64,000 nucleotides of DNA from Sphingomonas jejuensis. Its GTDB lineage: Bacteria; Pseudomonadota; Alphaproteobacteria; Sphingomonadales; Sphingomonadaceae. The stretch lies in assembly GCF_011927695.1 (NCBI RefSeq), contig NZ_JAATJE010000001.1, positions 806,001 through 870,000 of the forward strand, in the 5' to 3' direction. The notes beneath the pieces are model-generated. The model did no database searches. It worked only from the letters and a program-made list of their open reading frames with translations, and was not told the DNA's origin. Shown here one piece after another: positions 8,784 through 17,351 of the stretch. The translations under genes and the position numbers were made by a program. Within the stretch, counting starts at the first letter, position 1. Every line of letters starts with the position of its first letter.

Positions 8784-10927
8784 TGGCGACACAGGCGATG
8801 ACCGACCCGGCGATGGACCTTCACCCGGATCGCTATTTCAATCGCGAGCTGTCTTGGCTCGCGTTCAACCGGCGCGTGCTGGAAGAAGCGCTCAACCCCG
8901 CCCATCCCGCGCTGGAGCGGATGCGCTTCCTGTCGATCTCGGGCAGCAACCTGGACGAGTTCTTCATGGTGCGCGTGGCGGGCCTGAAGGGCCAGCAGCT
9001 GCAAAGCGTGGAGGAGCGGTCGCCCGACGGGCTGACCGTCACGCAGCAGCTCGCCGCCATCTCGGAGGAAGCGGACCGGCTGTTCGCGGCGCAGCGCGCG
9101 GCCTTCAAGCAGATCGCGGCGGAGCTCGACCAGGCCGGCATCCGCGTGCTGGGTGCCGACGACATCTCCGACGACGACGCGCCCGCGCTGGAGCAGTATT
9201 TTCGCGAACAGCTGTTCCCGATCCTGACGCCACAGGCGCTGGACCCCGCGCATCCCTTTCCCTTCATCCCCAACAAGGGGCTGGCGATCATCCTGGATCT
9301 CTGCCGCCTGTCGGATGGGGAGCCGATCCGCGAGCTGGTGATGGTGCCGGCGTCCATCCCGCGCTTCGTGCGGCTGGGCACCGTCGACGACGCCCGCTTC
9401 GTTGCGGTGGAAACGCTCCTGAAGCGCTTCACCCCCATGCTGTTCCCCGGATATCAGGTGAATGGGTCTGGCACCTTCCGCGTCATCCGCGACAGCGACA
9501 TCGAGCTGGAGGAAGAGGCCGAGGACCTGGTCGACTTCTTTCGCACCGCCATCAAGCGCCGCCGCCGCGGACGCGTGATCCGGCTGGAGATCGAGGCGGG
9601 CATCCCCGCCGAGCTGGAGGAGCTGGTGCGCGACACGCTCGGCAGCGACGACATGCTGTCGGGCGAGGATGGTGGCTTTGTGGGCATCGCCGACCTCGCC
9701 CAAATCGTCGAGGAAGACCGCCCCGACCTGAAGTTCGTGCCGTTTTCCCCGCGCTTTCCCGAACGCATCCGCGAGCATGGCGGCGATTGTTTCGCCGCGA
9801 TCAGCGCCAAGGACATCGTCGTCCACCATCCGTACGAGGCGTTCGACGTGGTGCTGTCGTTCCTGCGGCAGGCGGCGACCGACCCGGACGTGGTCGCGAT
9901 CAAGCAGACGCTCTACCGCGCGGGCAAGCAGTCGGCAGTGATCCGCGCGCTGATCGACGCGGCGGAGGCCGGCAAGTCGGTGACCGCCGTCGTGGAGCTG
10001 AAAGCGCGGTTCGACGAGGAGCAGAACCTGCTGTGGGCAGCCCAGCTTGAACGGGCGGGCGTGCAGGTGATCTACGGCTTCACCCAGTGGAAGACGCACG
10101 CCAAGGTGTCGATGGTGGTGCGGCGCGAGGCCGGTGGCTACCGCACCTACTGCCATTTCGGGACCGGCAACTACCATCCGGTGACCGCGCGGGTTTACAC
10201 GGATATCAGCTTCTTCACCGCCGACCCGCGCGCCGGACGCGATGCCGCGCAGCTGTTCAACTATGTCACCGGCTATGTGGAGCCGAGCGGGCTCGAACTG
10301 ATCAGCATGTCGCCCCATGGCATGAGGACGCGGTTGTGCGAGCTGATCGACATTGAGATCGGCCATGCGCGCGCCGGCAAGGCGGGCAACATCTGGGCGA
10401 AGCTCAACTCGCTCACCGACACGCTGATCATCGACAAGCTTTACGAAGCGAGCATGGCGGGCGTGGCGATCGACCTGATCGTGCGGGGCATCTGCTGCCT
10501 GAAGCCCGGCGTGCCCGGCCTGTCGGAGACGATCCGCGTGAAGTCGGTGGTGGGGCGCTTCCTGGAACACAGCCGCATCTTCGCGTTCGGCGACGGAAAG
10601 CCGTTGCCGCACGACGGGGCGAAGGTGTTCATCTCCTCGGCCGACTGGATGGGGCGCAACTTCGATCGGCGGGTCGAATATATGATGCCGGTGCTCAATC
10701 CGACGGTTCACGACCAGCTGCTGGACCAGGTGATGGTCGCCAACCTGATCGACAACGAGCAGAGCTGGGAGCTGATGCCGGACGGCCAGTATCTGCGCGC
10801 CGATCCCGGCACGCGGCCGTTCAACCTCCACCGTTATTTCATGACCAATCCGTCGCTGTCGGGACGCGGGCAGGCGCTGCGCGACAGCGACGCGGTGCCG
10901 ACGCTTCGCCTCGTCCAGCGTGACTGA
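8780..10927 (+). CDS. ppk1: Polyphosphate kinase 1
   Basis: Reversibly polymerises the ATP gamma-phosphate into inorganic polyphosphate. At 715 aa it has the full PPK1 architecture: the N-domain (RYFNRELSWLAFNRRVLEEA), the head domain (SGSNLDEFFMVRVAGL) and two phospholipase-D-like C-domains. The phospho-accepting histidine is in THAKVSMVVRREAGG (about residue 440), followed by YCHFGTGNYH. The second PLD-like half contains SSADWMGRNFDRRVE. The start ATG overlaps the hdaA stop, and the stop overlaps ppx by 8 nt, so kinase and exopolyphosphatase are made together. No Pho-box repeat is seen directly before this operon. Confidence 0.97.
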   Translation: MMATQAMTDPAMDLHPDRYFNRELSWLAFNRRVLEEALNPAHPALERMRFLSISGSNLDEFFMVRVAGLKGQQLQSVEERSPDGLTVTQQLAAISEEADRLFAAQRAAFKQIAAELDQAGIRVLGADDISDDDAPALEQYFREQLFPILTPQALDPAHPFPFIPNKGLAIILDLCRLSDGEPIRELVMVPASIPRFVRLGTVDDARFVAVETLLKRFTPMLFPGYQVNGSGTFRVIRDSDIELEEEAEDLVDFFRTAIKRRRRGRVIRLEIEAGIPAELEELVRDTLGSDDMLSGEDGGFVGIADLAQIVEEDRPDLKFVPFSPRFPERIREHGGDCFAAISAKDIVVHHPYEAFDVVLSFLRQAATDPDVVAIKQTLYRAGKQSAVIRALIDAAEAGKSVTAVVELKARFDEEQNLLWAAQLERAGVQVIYGFTQWKTHAKVSMVVRREAGGYRTYCHFGTGNYHPVTARVYTDISFFTADPRAGRDAAQLFNYVTGYVEPSGLELISMSPHGMRTRLCELIDIEIGHARAGKAGNIWAKLNSLTDTLIIDKLYEASMAGVAIDLIVRGICCLKPGVPGLSETIRVKSVVGRFLEHSRIFAFGDGKPLPHDGAKVFISSADWMGRNFDRRVEYMMPVLNPTVHDQLLDQVMVANLIDNEQSWELMPDGQYLRADPGTRPFNLHRYFMTNPSLSGRGQALRDSDAVPTLRLVQRD

Positions 10928-12392
10928 CCCGCGGGCGGGGAGCGGCCGCCGACGCACCGCCATTGTCGACATCGGCTCCAACAGCGTCCGCCTCGTCGTC
11001 TATGACGGGCCGGCGCGGCGGCCGGCGATCCTGTTCAACGAGAAGATCATGGCCGGGCTTGGCCGCGGGCTGGAGGAAAGCGGGCGGATCGACCCCGCCG
11101 CCCTGGACCTTGCCACCGCATCGCTGGCGCGGTTCGCCCGCCTGTGCCGCGTGCTGGAGCCGGACGACATGATCGCGGTCGCCACCGCTGCCGTCCGCGA
11201 TGCCGCAAACGGCTCCGTGCTGGTTGAGCGGGCGGCAGCGCTGGGCATCGACGTCACCATCCTGTCGGGCGACCGCGAGGCGGAGCTGGCCGCGCTGGGG
11301 GTGCTGTCCGGCGTGCCGGGCGCGAGCGGGGTGGTCGGCGACCTCGGCGGCGGGAGCCTGGAACTGGTGCAGGTCGGCGACGGCACGGTCGGCGACCGGC
11401 TGTCGCTGCCGCTCGGCGTGCTCCGCACCGCCGGCATGCGAGGCCGCATCGACGCGGCGCTCGCTCAAGGGCTGGAGGCCGCAGGCTGGACGGAGGATTG
11501 CAACGGCGGCGCCTTCTACTTGGTGGGCGGATCGTGGCGCGCGCTGGCGCGGCTCGACATGCACCTGTCGGGCTACGCACTCCCCATCATCCATGATTAC
11601 CGGATGGATCCGGCCGCGCTGGGCGAACTGGCCGCGCGCATCGATGCTGCGGACAAGGCGGAGCTGAAGAAGGTGCCGGACCTGTCGTCGGCGCGCATCG
11701 CGACCCTGGGACAGGCAGTTGAGCTTCTGGAAGCGGTGGTGAGGCGGCTGCGTCCGGCCGAACTGGTCGTGTCCGCGCTCGGCGTGCGGGACGGGCTGCT
11801 GTTCGAGCGGCTGGATGCCGATGGGCGTGCGTCCGACCCGCTGATCGTCGCCGCGCGCGACGAGGCGGCATCGACTGGACGGTTTCCGGAACATGGCGAC
11901 CTCTTGGACCGCTGGATCGCGCCCTTGTTCCGCAACGACGGTCCGGGCGACCGCCGCCTGCGCCATGCCGCCTGCCTCCTCGCCGACACCGGTTGGCGCG
12001 CGAACCCGGAATTCCGGGCGGAGCGGGCGCGTGAGGTGGCCCTGCACGGCAACTGGGTCGGCATCGATGCACGGGGCCGCGCGATGATGGCGCAGGCATT
12101 GAGCGTCGCGCTTGGCGATGCGACGGTTCCGGTCGATCCGCTGCCGCTGCTCGCCGATGCGCCGAGCCTGGAGCTTGCGTCCGGATGGGGCCACGCCATC
12201 CGCTTTGCCCAGCGTTTGAGCGCGGGCGTCGCGTCGCCGCTGACCGATACCCGGCTGGAGGTCGCGGACGGTGCCCTCCGCCTCGTGCTGAAGCCGGGTG
12301 ACGAGGACTGGTACTCCGACCCGGTGGAGCGCCGCCACCGCAAGGCGGCGACCAGCCTTGGCCTTCAGCCGGAGCTGGTCAGCCGCACCTGA
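10920..12392 (+). CDS. ppx: Exopolyphosphatase / guanosine pentaphosphatase (Ppx/GppA)
   Basis: Hydrolyses terminal phosphates of polyphosphate and/or pppGpp, opposing the adjacent polyphosphate kinase. The 490-aa product has a GTG start at 10920, overlapping ppk by 8 nt. The ASKHA-fold phosphate loops are visible: IVDIGSNSVRLVVYDG near the N-terminus and VGDLGGGSLELVQVGDG around residues 139-155. VATAAVRDAANG and LSGDREAELAALG are further family motifs. The C-terminal about 180 residues form the helical HD-like domain. The 3' end overlaps the convergent I78 lipoprotein gene by 14 nt. Confidence 0.93.
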   Translation: MTDPRAGSGRRRTAIVDIGSNSVRLVVYDGPARRPAILFNEKIMAGLGRGLEESGRIDPAALDLATASLARFARLCRVLEPDDMIAVATAAVRDAANGSVLVERAAALGIDVTILSGDREAELAALGVLSGVPGASGVVGDLGGGSLELVQVGDGTVGDRLSLPLGVLRTAGMRGRIDAALAQGLEAAGWTEDCNGGAFYLVGGSWRALARLDMHLSGYALPIIHDYRMDPAALGELAARIDAADKAELKKVPDLSSARIATLGQAVELLEAVVRRLRPAELVVSALGVRDGLLFERLDADGRASDPLIVAARDEAASTGRFPEHGDLLDRWIAPLFRNDGPGDRRLRHAACLLADTGWRANPEFRAERAREVALHGNWVGIDARGRAMMAQALSVALGDATVPVDPLPLLADAPSLELASGWGHAIRFAQRLSAGVASPLTDTRLEVADGALRLVLKPGDEDWYSDPVERRHRKAATSLGLQPELVSRT

Positions 12393-12696
12393 CGCCCTCG
12401 ACGCGGCCGGCGTCGTCCAGCGTCACATTCGCGCGGTCGGTGCGATAGTCCATGGTCACGGCCGTGCCGCGCTGAATCCAGCGAAGCGTGCGCGCGCCGG
12501 TGCGCCTCAGCACCTCCGCACCCAATGCCGCATCGGCCGGGCGCCCGACCAGGTCTGCGGTGGCGGCCGCATTGCAGCGTCCCTCGCCTGCGATCACCGG
12601 TCCGGGCTCGGCCCCCTCCGCCCCATCGGGCGTCGCGGCCGTGGTGGTGCAGCCGGCGATGGCGATCAGCGGCAAAGCGGCCAGCAGCTTGGTCAT
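12379..12696 (-). CDS. I78 family peptidase-inhibitor lipoprotein
   Basis: A 105-aa lipoprotein. The signal sequence MTKLLAALPLIAIAGC ends in a lipobox (IAGC) with the acylated cysteine at residue 16. The mature domain has the I78 pattern: LVGRPADAALGAEVLRR, then RTLRWIQRGTAVTMDYR, R-x-N-V and the terminal cysteine in VRCG. I78 proteins inhibit serine proteases and fold like small potato-type inhibitors; the target here is unknown. The ATG overlaps the rnd stop by 4 nt, so it is co-translated with rnd. The 3' end overlaps ppx on the other strand. Confidence 0.85.
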   Translation of the reverse strand: MTKLLAALPLIAIAGCTTTAATPDGAEGAEPGPVIAGEGRCNAAATADLVGRPADAALGAEVLRRTGARTLRWIQRGTAVTMDYRTDRANVTLDDAGRVEGVRCG

Positions 12697-13871
12697 GCCC
12701 GTTCCTCCTCCGTGCGCGTCATGCGCAGCTTTCCATTGCGCACGGCGAATGCCATGCGACCTTCCACCAGCGCCAGCGCGTCGCGCCCGAACTGCTCCCC
12801 GCGCCAGCCGTCCAGGATCGACAGGCCTTCGCGCTGGCCGCAGGCGAGCTGCTCCAGCTCGTCCGTGCGCGCGAGCAGGCGCGGCGCCACTGCGATCTCC
12901 TTCGCGCGGATCTTCAGGAGGAGCTTCAGCAGATCGGCGACCAGCGCCCCGTCCTTGCCGACGCCGGGGCGGCGCTCCTCGCGCCCCGGCATCTCGTCGG
13001 CGGGGAGCGGCACGGCGGCGGCCAGCGCCTTCATCAGCCGCCCGCCGATGTCGTTGCCCGACCAGGCCTGCGACAGGCCGCGCACCCGGCCGAGATCGGC
13101 CTGGGCGGCCGGCGGGCTGCCGGCCAGGTCGACCAGCGTTTCGTCCTTGACGATGCGCCCGCGCGGCAGGTTCTTCGCCTGCGCCTCGCGCTCGCGCCAG
13201 GCCGCCAGCACCTTCAGCCGGCCAAGCGCGTCCGCCTTGCGGCTGGGCAGCTTCAGCCGCAGCCAGGCGTCGTCGGGCTGGTTCTCGTAATTGGCGGGAT
13301 CGGCGAGCCGATCCATCTCCTCGTCAAGCCAGGCGCCGCGGCCGAGCTTCTTCAGCTTGTCCAGGATGCGCGGGAAGATCTTCACCAGGTGGGTGACGTC
13401 GCCGATCGCATAGTCGATCTGCCGCTTGTCGAGCGGGCGGCGCGCCCAGTCCGTGAAGCGCGCGCCCTTGTCGAGCGTGATGCCGAGCCAGGTGTCGACA
13501 AGGTTCGAATAGCCGATCTGGTCGCCTTGCCCGATCGCCATGGCCGCCACCTGCGTGTCAAACAGCGGATGAGGGGTCTTGCCGGTCAGGTTGTGGACGA
13601 TCTCAATGTCCTGCCCACCGGCGTGGAAGACCTTCAGTACCTCCTCATTGTCGACCATCAGGTCCAAAAGGGGCTTCAGGTCGATGCCGGGCGCCATCGG
13701 GTCGATCGCCGCGGCCTCATGCTCGTCGGCGATCTGGATCAGGCACAGTTCCGGCCAGTAGCTGTTCTCGCGCATGAATTCGGTGTCGACCGCGACATAG
13801 GGCGACTTGGCGAGGCGGGAACACAGGGCGGCGAGATCGGCACTGCTGTCGATCAACGGGTGAATACGCAT
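12693..13871 (-). CDS. rnd: Ribonuclease D
   Basis: 3'-5' exoribonuclease that trims tRNA precursors. The product is 392 aa from the ATG at 13871 (MRIHPLIDSS). An upstream ATG at 13925 adds 18 unlikely residues. The three DEDDy exonuclease motifs are intact: VAVDTEFMRENSYWPELCLI (D, E), KVFHAGGQDIEIV (D) and DYAIGDVTHL (Y, D). An HRDC domain follows from about residue 195 (RLKVLAAWREREAQAKNLPR), then a C-terminal second HRDC-like part. It is divergent from aspS with 117 bp between starts and leads a two-gene unit with the I78 lipoprotein. Confidence 0.95.
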   Translation of the reverse strand: MRIHPLIDSSADLAALCSRLAKSPYVAVDTEFMRENSYWPELCLIQIADEHEAAAIDPMAPGIDLKPLLDLMVDNEEVLKVFHAGGQDIEIVHNLTGKTPHPLFDTQVAAMAIGQGDQIGYSNLVDTWLGITLDKGARFTDWARRPLDKRQIDYAIGDVTHLVKIFPRILDKLKKLGRGAWLDEEMDRLADPANYENQPDDAWLRLKLPSRKADALGRLKVLAAWREREAQAKNLPRGRIVKDETLVDLAGSPPAAQADLGRVRGLSQAWSGNDIGGRLMKALAAAVPLPADEMPGREERRPGVGKDGALVADLLKLLLKIRAKEIAVAPRLLARTDELEQLACGQREGLSILDGWRGEQFGRDALALVEGRMAFAVRNGKLRMTRTEEERA

Positions 13872-13988
13872 CGCCCCTGAATAGCAAGGCAGCGGCTGGA
13901 GGGAAGGGGCGTCGCTGCTTGACAAGCCGACGGCGGGCCTGCCTTACGCCGGGGCTTTCTCCATCATCCGAACGGGTTTTCTCCACCG

Positions 13989-15818
13989 ATGCACGCCTAC
14001 CGCTCCCACACCTGCGCCCAGCTGCGTGCCGGCGACGTCGGCTCCACCGTGCGCCTGTCCGGCTGGATCCATCGCAAGCGCGACCATGGTCAGCTGCTGT
14101 TCGTGGACCTGCGCGACCATTATGGCCTGACGCAGGTGGTGGTCGACAGCGACAGCCCGGCCTTTGCCGCGCTGGACGGCGCGCGGGTTGAATCCGTCGT
14201 GACGGTGACCGGGCGCGTGGTGGCGCGCGTGGCGGAAACGGTGAACGCCGGGCTCGCCACCGGCGAGATCGAGGTGCGCGCCGACGAGGTGGCGGTGCAG
14301 TCCGCCGCCGCCGAGCTGCCGATGCCGGTCGCGGGCGACGCCGAATATCCGGAGGAGATCCGGCTGCGGCACCGTTACCTCGATCTTCGCCGCGACAAGC
14401 TGCACGCCAACATCATGCTGCGGTCGAGCGTCATCGCGTCGATCCGCAAGCGCATGATCGACCAGGGTTTCACCGAGTTCCAGACGCCGATCCTGACCGC
14501 GTCCTCGCCGGAAGGCGCGCGCGATTACCTGGTGCCCAGCCGCGTCCATCCGGGCAAGTTCTACGCGCTGCCGCAGGCGCCGCAGATGTTCAAGCAGTTG
14601 CTGATGGTCGCCGGCTTCGACCGTTACTTCCAGATTGCGCCCTGTTTCCGCGACGAGGATGCGCGCGCCGATCGCAGCCCGGGCGAGTTCTACCAGCTCG
14701 ACTTCGAGATGAGCTTCGTCACGCAGGACGATGTGTTCGCCGCGATCGAGCCGGTGCTGCACGGCGTGTTCGAGGAGTTCGCCGACTGGCAGGGCAAGGG
14801 GCGTCAGGTCTCCGCGCTGCCGTTCCGGCGGATCCCCTATGCCGAGTCGATGCTGAAATACGGCAGCGACAAGCCCGACCTGCGCAACCCGATCGAGATC
14901 GCCGACGTGTCCGACCATTTCGCGGGATCGGGCTTCGGCCTGTTCGCGCGGATCGTGGAAGGCGGCGGCGTGGTGCGCGCGATCCCGGCCCCCGCCACGG
15001 GCGACAGGAGCCGCAAGTTCTTCGACGACATGAACGACTGGGCGCGCAGCGAAGGTCATGCGGGCCTTGGCTACATGACCATGAAGGGCGGCGAGGCGGG
15101 CGGCCCGATCGCCAAGAACCATGGGCCGGAAGCGACGGCGAAGCTGATCGCGGCGCTCGGCCTCGGCCCGGACGACGGCGTGTTCTTCGCGGCCGGCAAG
15201 GCGGCGCAGGCGGCCAAGCTGGCCGGTGCCGCGCGGACCCGCGTGGGAGAGCAGCTGGGCCTGATCGACGCCAACCGGTTCGAGTTCTGCTGGATCGTCG
15301 ACTTCCCGATGTTCGAATATGACGAAGACGCCAAGAAGGTGGACTTCTCGCATAATCCCTTCTCCATGCCGCAGGGCGAGCTGGAGGCGCTGGAGACCAA
15401 GGATCCGCTCGACATCCTCGCCTACCAGTATGACATCGTCTGCAACGGCGTTGAGCTGTCGTCGGGCGCGATCCGGAACCACCGGCCGGACATTATGTAC
15501 AAGGCGTTCGAGATCGCGGGCTATACACAGGCGCAGGTCGACAGCGACTTTGCCGGCATGATCAACGCCTTTAAGTTCGGCGCGCCGCCGCACGGCGGAT
15601 CGGCGCCGGGCATCGACCGCATCGTGATGCTGCTGGCCGACGAGCCGAACATCCGCGAGGTGATCGTCTTCCCGATGACGCAGAAGGCGGAGGACCTGAT
15701 GATGCAGGCCCCTGCGCCCGTGACGCCGAAGCAGCTGCGCGAGCTCGGCATCCGCATCGTCGAGCAGCCGGGAACCAAGCCGCAGCCCGCAGCCGCGGCG
15801 CTGGTCAAGCCGGAGTAG
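13989..15818 (+). CDS. aspS: Aspartyl-tRNA synthetase (probably Asp/Asn type)
   Basis: Charges tRNA-Asp. In alphaproteobacteria that use the GatCAB route the enzyme also misacylates tRNA-Asn; discrimination cannot be judged here. The 609-aa product has bacterial architecture: an OB-fold anticodon domain ([20 protein letters not shown]), class II motif 2 ([27 protein letters not shown]), the bacterial GAD insert (about residues 300-400) and motif 3 near the C-terminus ([20 protein letters not shown]). The ATG at 13989 starts directly at the conserved [13 protein letters not shown]. An HNH-type gene begins 1 nt after its stop. Confidence 0.97.
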   Translation: MHAYRSHTCAQLRAGDVGSTVRLSGWIHRKRDHGQLLFVDLRDHYGLTQVVVDSDSPAFAALDGARVESVVTVTGRVVARVAETVNAGLATGEIEVRADEVAVQSAAAELPMPVAGDAEYPEEIRLRHRYLDLRRDKLHANIMLRSSVIASIRKRMIDQGFTEFQTPILTASSPEGARDYLVPSRVHPGKFYALPQAPQMFKQLLMVAGFDRYFQIAPCFRDEDARADRSPGEFYQLDFEMSFVTQDDVFAAIEPVLHGVFEEFADWQGKGRQVSALPFRRIPYAESMLKYGSDKPDLRNPIEIADVSDHFAGSGFGLFARIVEGGGVVRAIPAPATGDRSRKFFDDMNDWARSEGHAGLGYMTMKGGEAGGPIAKNHGPEATAKLIAALGLGPDDGVFFAAGKAAQAAKLAGAARTRVGEQLGLIDANRFEFCWIVDFPMFEYDEDAKKVDFSHNPFSMPQGELEALETKDPLDILAYQYDIVCNGVELSSGAIRNHRPDIMYKAFEIAGYTQAQVDSDFAGMINAFKFGAPPHGGSAPGIDRIVMLLADEPNIREVIVFPMTQKAEDLMMQAPAPVTPKQLRELGIRIVEQPGTKPQPAAAALVKPE

Positions 15819-15819
15819 C

Positions 15820-16155
15820 TTGGTCGGCCGGCGGCAGACGCGGTGGCGGGGCGACGACCCCGCGCCGCCGCCGCCGGCACCCCCGACATGCGCGCTGTGC
15901 CAGCGCCCGCTCGGCCGTCGGGTCGAGCTTCACCACCTGATCCCGAAATCGGAGGGCGGGCGCGACACCGTGCCGGTTCATCCGATCTGTCACCGCGCCA
16001 TCCATGCGGCGATGGCGAACCAGCTGTTGGCGCGCGAGACGCGGGACGTGGCCGCGCTTCGCGCCCGGCCGGAGTTGCAGGACTTTCTCCGCTGGATCGC
16101 CGACAAGCCGTCGGACTTCCACGCGCCGACGCGGCGTCGCCGCGACCGGGCATGA
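15820..16155 (+). CDS. HNH endonuclease-like small protein
   Basis: A 111-aa protein with a TTG start at 15820, 1 nt after the aspS stop, so it is translated by coupling. It has a CALC cysteine pair, then VELHHLIPKSEGGRDTV and PICHRAIHA, which together give the H-N/K-H zinc-nuclease core (HH...CHxxIH). The N-terminal about 20 residues are Arg/Pro-rich and the C-terminus is basic. It stands alone, with no partner suggesting restriction or homing. It is more likely a genomic HNH-domain protein common after aspS in sphingomonads. Substrate unknown. The start codon is the weakest part of the call. Confidence 0.7.
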   Translation: MVGRRQTRWRGDDPAPPPPAPPTCALCQRPLGRRVELHHLIPKSEGGRDTVPVHPICHRAIHAAMANQLLARETRDVAALRARPELQDFLRWIADKPSDFHAPTRRRRDRA

Positions 16156-16183
16156 AAAAGGGCGACGCCGTGGCGCCGCCCTC
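16156..16183 (-). terminator. Rho-independent terminator of the PEPxxWA-CTERM gene
   Basis: Read on the minus strand, a GC-rich stem GGGCGGCGC pairs with GCGTCGCCC (one G-T pair) around a short CACG loop and is followed by TTTTT. It sits 25 nt after the stop of the minus-strand gene and just beyond the HNH stop, so it may also shield that convergent gene. Confidence 0.8.
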
Positions 16184-16207
16184 CTTCAACCTGCAGGTGG
16201 CGGTCGC

Positions 16208-16876
16208 TTAGGCGAACGCGACCTGGCCCGACGCACGGCGGCGGCGCATGCCGGCACCGACCATGCCGAAGCCCGCGATCATCATCGCCCAGGTCGCCGG
16301 CTCCGGCACCGCGGCGCGGAAGTTGTCGATCTCGAAGCTGTTCTGGCCGCTGGCGAACGTCACGCTGGAGAAGCCCTGAACGCCGGCGAACATGAAGCGG
16401 CCGTTGGTGCGCGACGACACCTGGTCGCCGTTGGCCGGACCCTGGATGCCCGACAGGGCGAGAAGCTGGCCGCCGGTGAAGGTCTGCGACGCAGCGCCGT
16501 TGAAGGTGATCGTCAGGTCATTGTACGAGTCGATCGAGCCGATATCGATCATGAAGCTGTTGATGTTCAGCGCCGGATTGATCGCCAGCGTGGCCGTCCC
16601 ACCGCCGAGAACCGACAGATACTGGTTGGCGGTCGAGCCCGACGGGTTGCCCGGAGCCGGCATCGCACCGAACTGATCGGTCACGTTGCGGAACAGGAAG
16701 CCCGTGCCGGTGACCTGGCTCTGTTCCTGCGAGGTGTTGAAGTCGTTGCGGAAGATGATGTTCTGACCGCCATTGGCGTTCGAATAGGCATCGCCGACGC
16801 GGGTGATGGTGACGGCGGCGTTGGCGGAGGTGGCGGACGCCAGCAGCGTGGCGGCGAGAGCGATGGTGCGGATCAT
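16208..16876 (-). CDS. PEPxxWA-CTERM exported protein (copy 1)
   Basis: A 222-aa exported protein from the ATG at 16876, which gives a clean signal peptide (IRTIALAATLLASATSANA). The mature part is rich in Asn, Ser, Thr and Gly with beta-sandwich character and has no enzyme motif. The tail has PEPATWAMMIAGFGMVGAG followed by MRRRR: a PEP box, a transmembrane helix and a basic end. This signal is processed by exosortase-type enzymes, so the protein is probably a cell-surface or exopolysaccharide-associated factor. No exosortase gene is in the window. A sigma-54-type promoter lies 44 nt upstream and a strong terminator follows. Confidence 0.85.
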   Translation of the reverse strand: MIRTIALAATLLASATSANAAVTITRVGDAYSNANGGQNIIFRNDFNTSQEQSQVTGTGFLFRNVTDQFGAMPAPGNPSGSTANQYLSVLGGGTATLAINPALNINSFMIDIGSIDSYNDLTITFNGAASQTFTGGQLLALSGIQGPANGDQVSSRTNGRFMFAGVQGFSSVTFASGQNSFEIDNFRAAVPEPATWAMMIAGFGMVGAGMRRRRASGQVAFA

Positions 16877-16919
16877 GGCGGTAACCTTTTTCGAGCGAGT
16901 TGTTAACGGGCCAATCTCC

Positions 16920-16934
16920 GCAACAAGCGTGCCA
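16920..16934 (-). promoter_or_regulatory. Sigma-54 (RpoN) -24/-12 promoter candidate
   Basis: On the minus strand this reads TGGCACG-CTTG-TTGC, an exact match to the core sigma-54 consensus TGGCACG-N4-TTGC. The start site is predicted about 12 nt downstream (near 16908), leaving a leader of about 32 nt with an AAAAAGG ribosome site before the ATG at 16876. It is the only such motif I found before the three PEPxxWA-CTERM genes. Enhancer sites for an activator were not recognised. Confidence 0.6.
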
Positions 16935-17024
16935 GAACGTAAAAACAACAACTTAGCTGGTTAAGCTGCCGGTAGCTGTAATTTCAGCCGACGGAATGTC
17001 GCCCAGATCAATGAACGAGCACGG

Positions 17025-17351
17025 TTAATCCTTGCCCCGCCACGCCAGTGAGCGGGCGTTGAGCGCCGAAAGGTCGGCGGTGCCGGCCAGCACCTGCTCG
17101 GCCAGGTCGACGGCGGCGCGCAGCCGGTCGGCCGACACGGTCAGATAGGCCGGACGGGCGGAATGGGCGTCTGTCCAGCGTCCGCCGAAGGCATGATCCA
17201 GGAAGACGCGCTGAAAGCAGTGATCCAGCCGGATCGGCCAGCGCCGCCCCGTCGCGACATCCGGCAGCAACCGGCGGGTCAGCTCCATCCACCGCGCTTC
17301 AAGCGCTTGGCGGTTTAACGAATCGAGCGGAGGTCCCATAGTCTCGGTCAT
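17025..17351 (-). CDS. Conserved hypothetical protein divergent from dnaE
   Basis: A 108-aa cytoplasmic protein. Distinctive stretches are LEARWMELTRRLLP, RLDHCFQRVFLDHAFGGRW and ALNARSLAWRGK. I have an impression that homologues are labelled GCN5-related acetyltransferase in databases, but I see no acetyl-CoA binding motif and do not rely on that. The ATG at 17351 overlaps the dnaE ATG on the opposite strand by two bases. An internal ATG (17339, giving MGPPLDSLNRQ) would remove the overlap and is a likely true start. Function unknown. Confidence 0.65.
   Translation of the reverse strand: MTETMGPPLDSLNRQALEARWMELTRRLLPDVATGRRWPIRLDHCFQRVFLDHAFGGRWTDAHSARPAYLTVSADRLRAAVDLAEQVLAGTADLSALNARSLAWRGKD

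Noticed and set aside
15820-16155. HNH protein as a homing or restriction endonuclease.
   Set aside because: It is a short isolated gene coupled to aspS, with no methyltransferase, intron or intein context.
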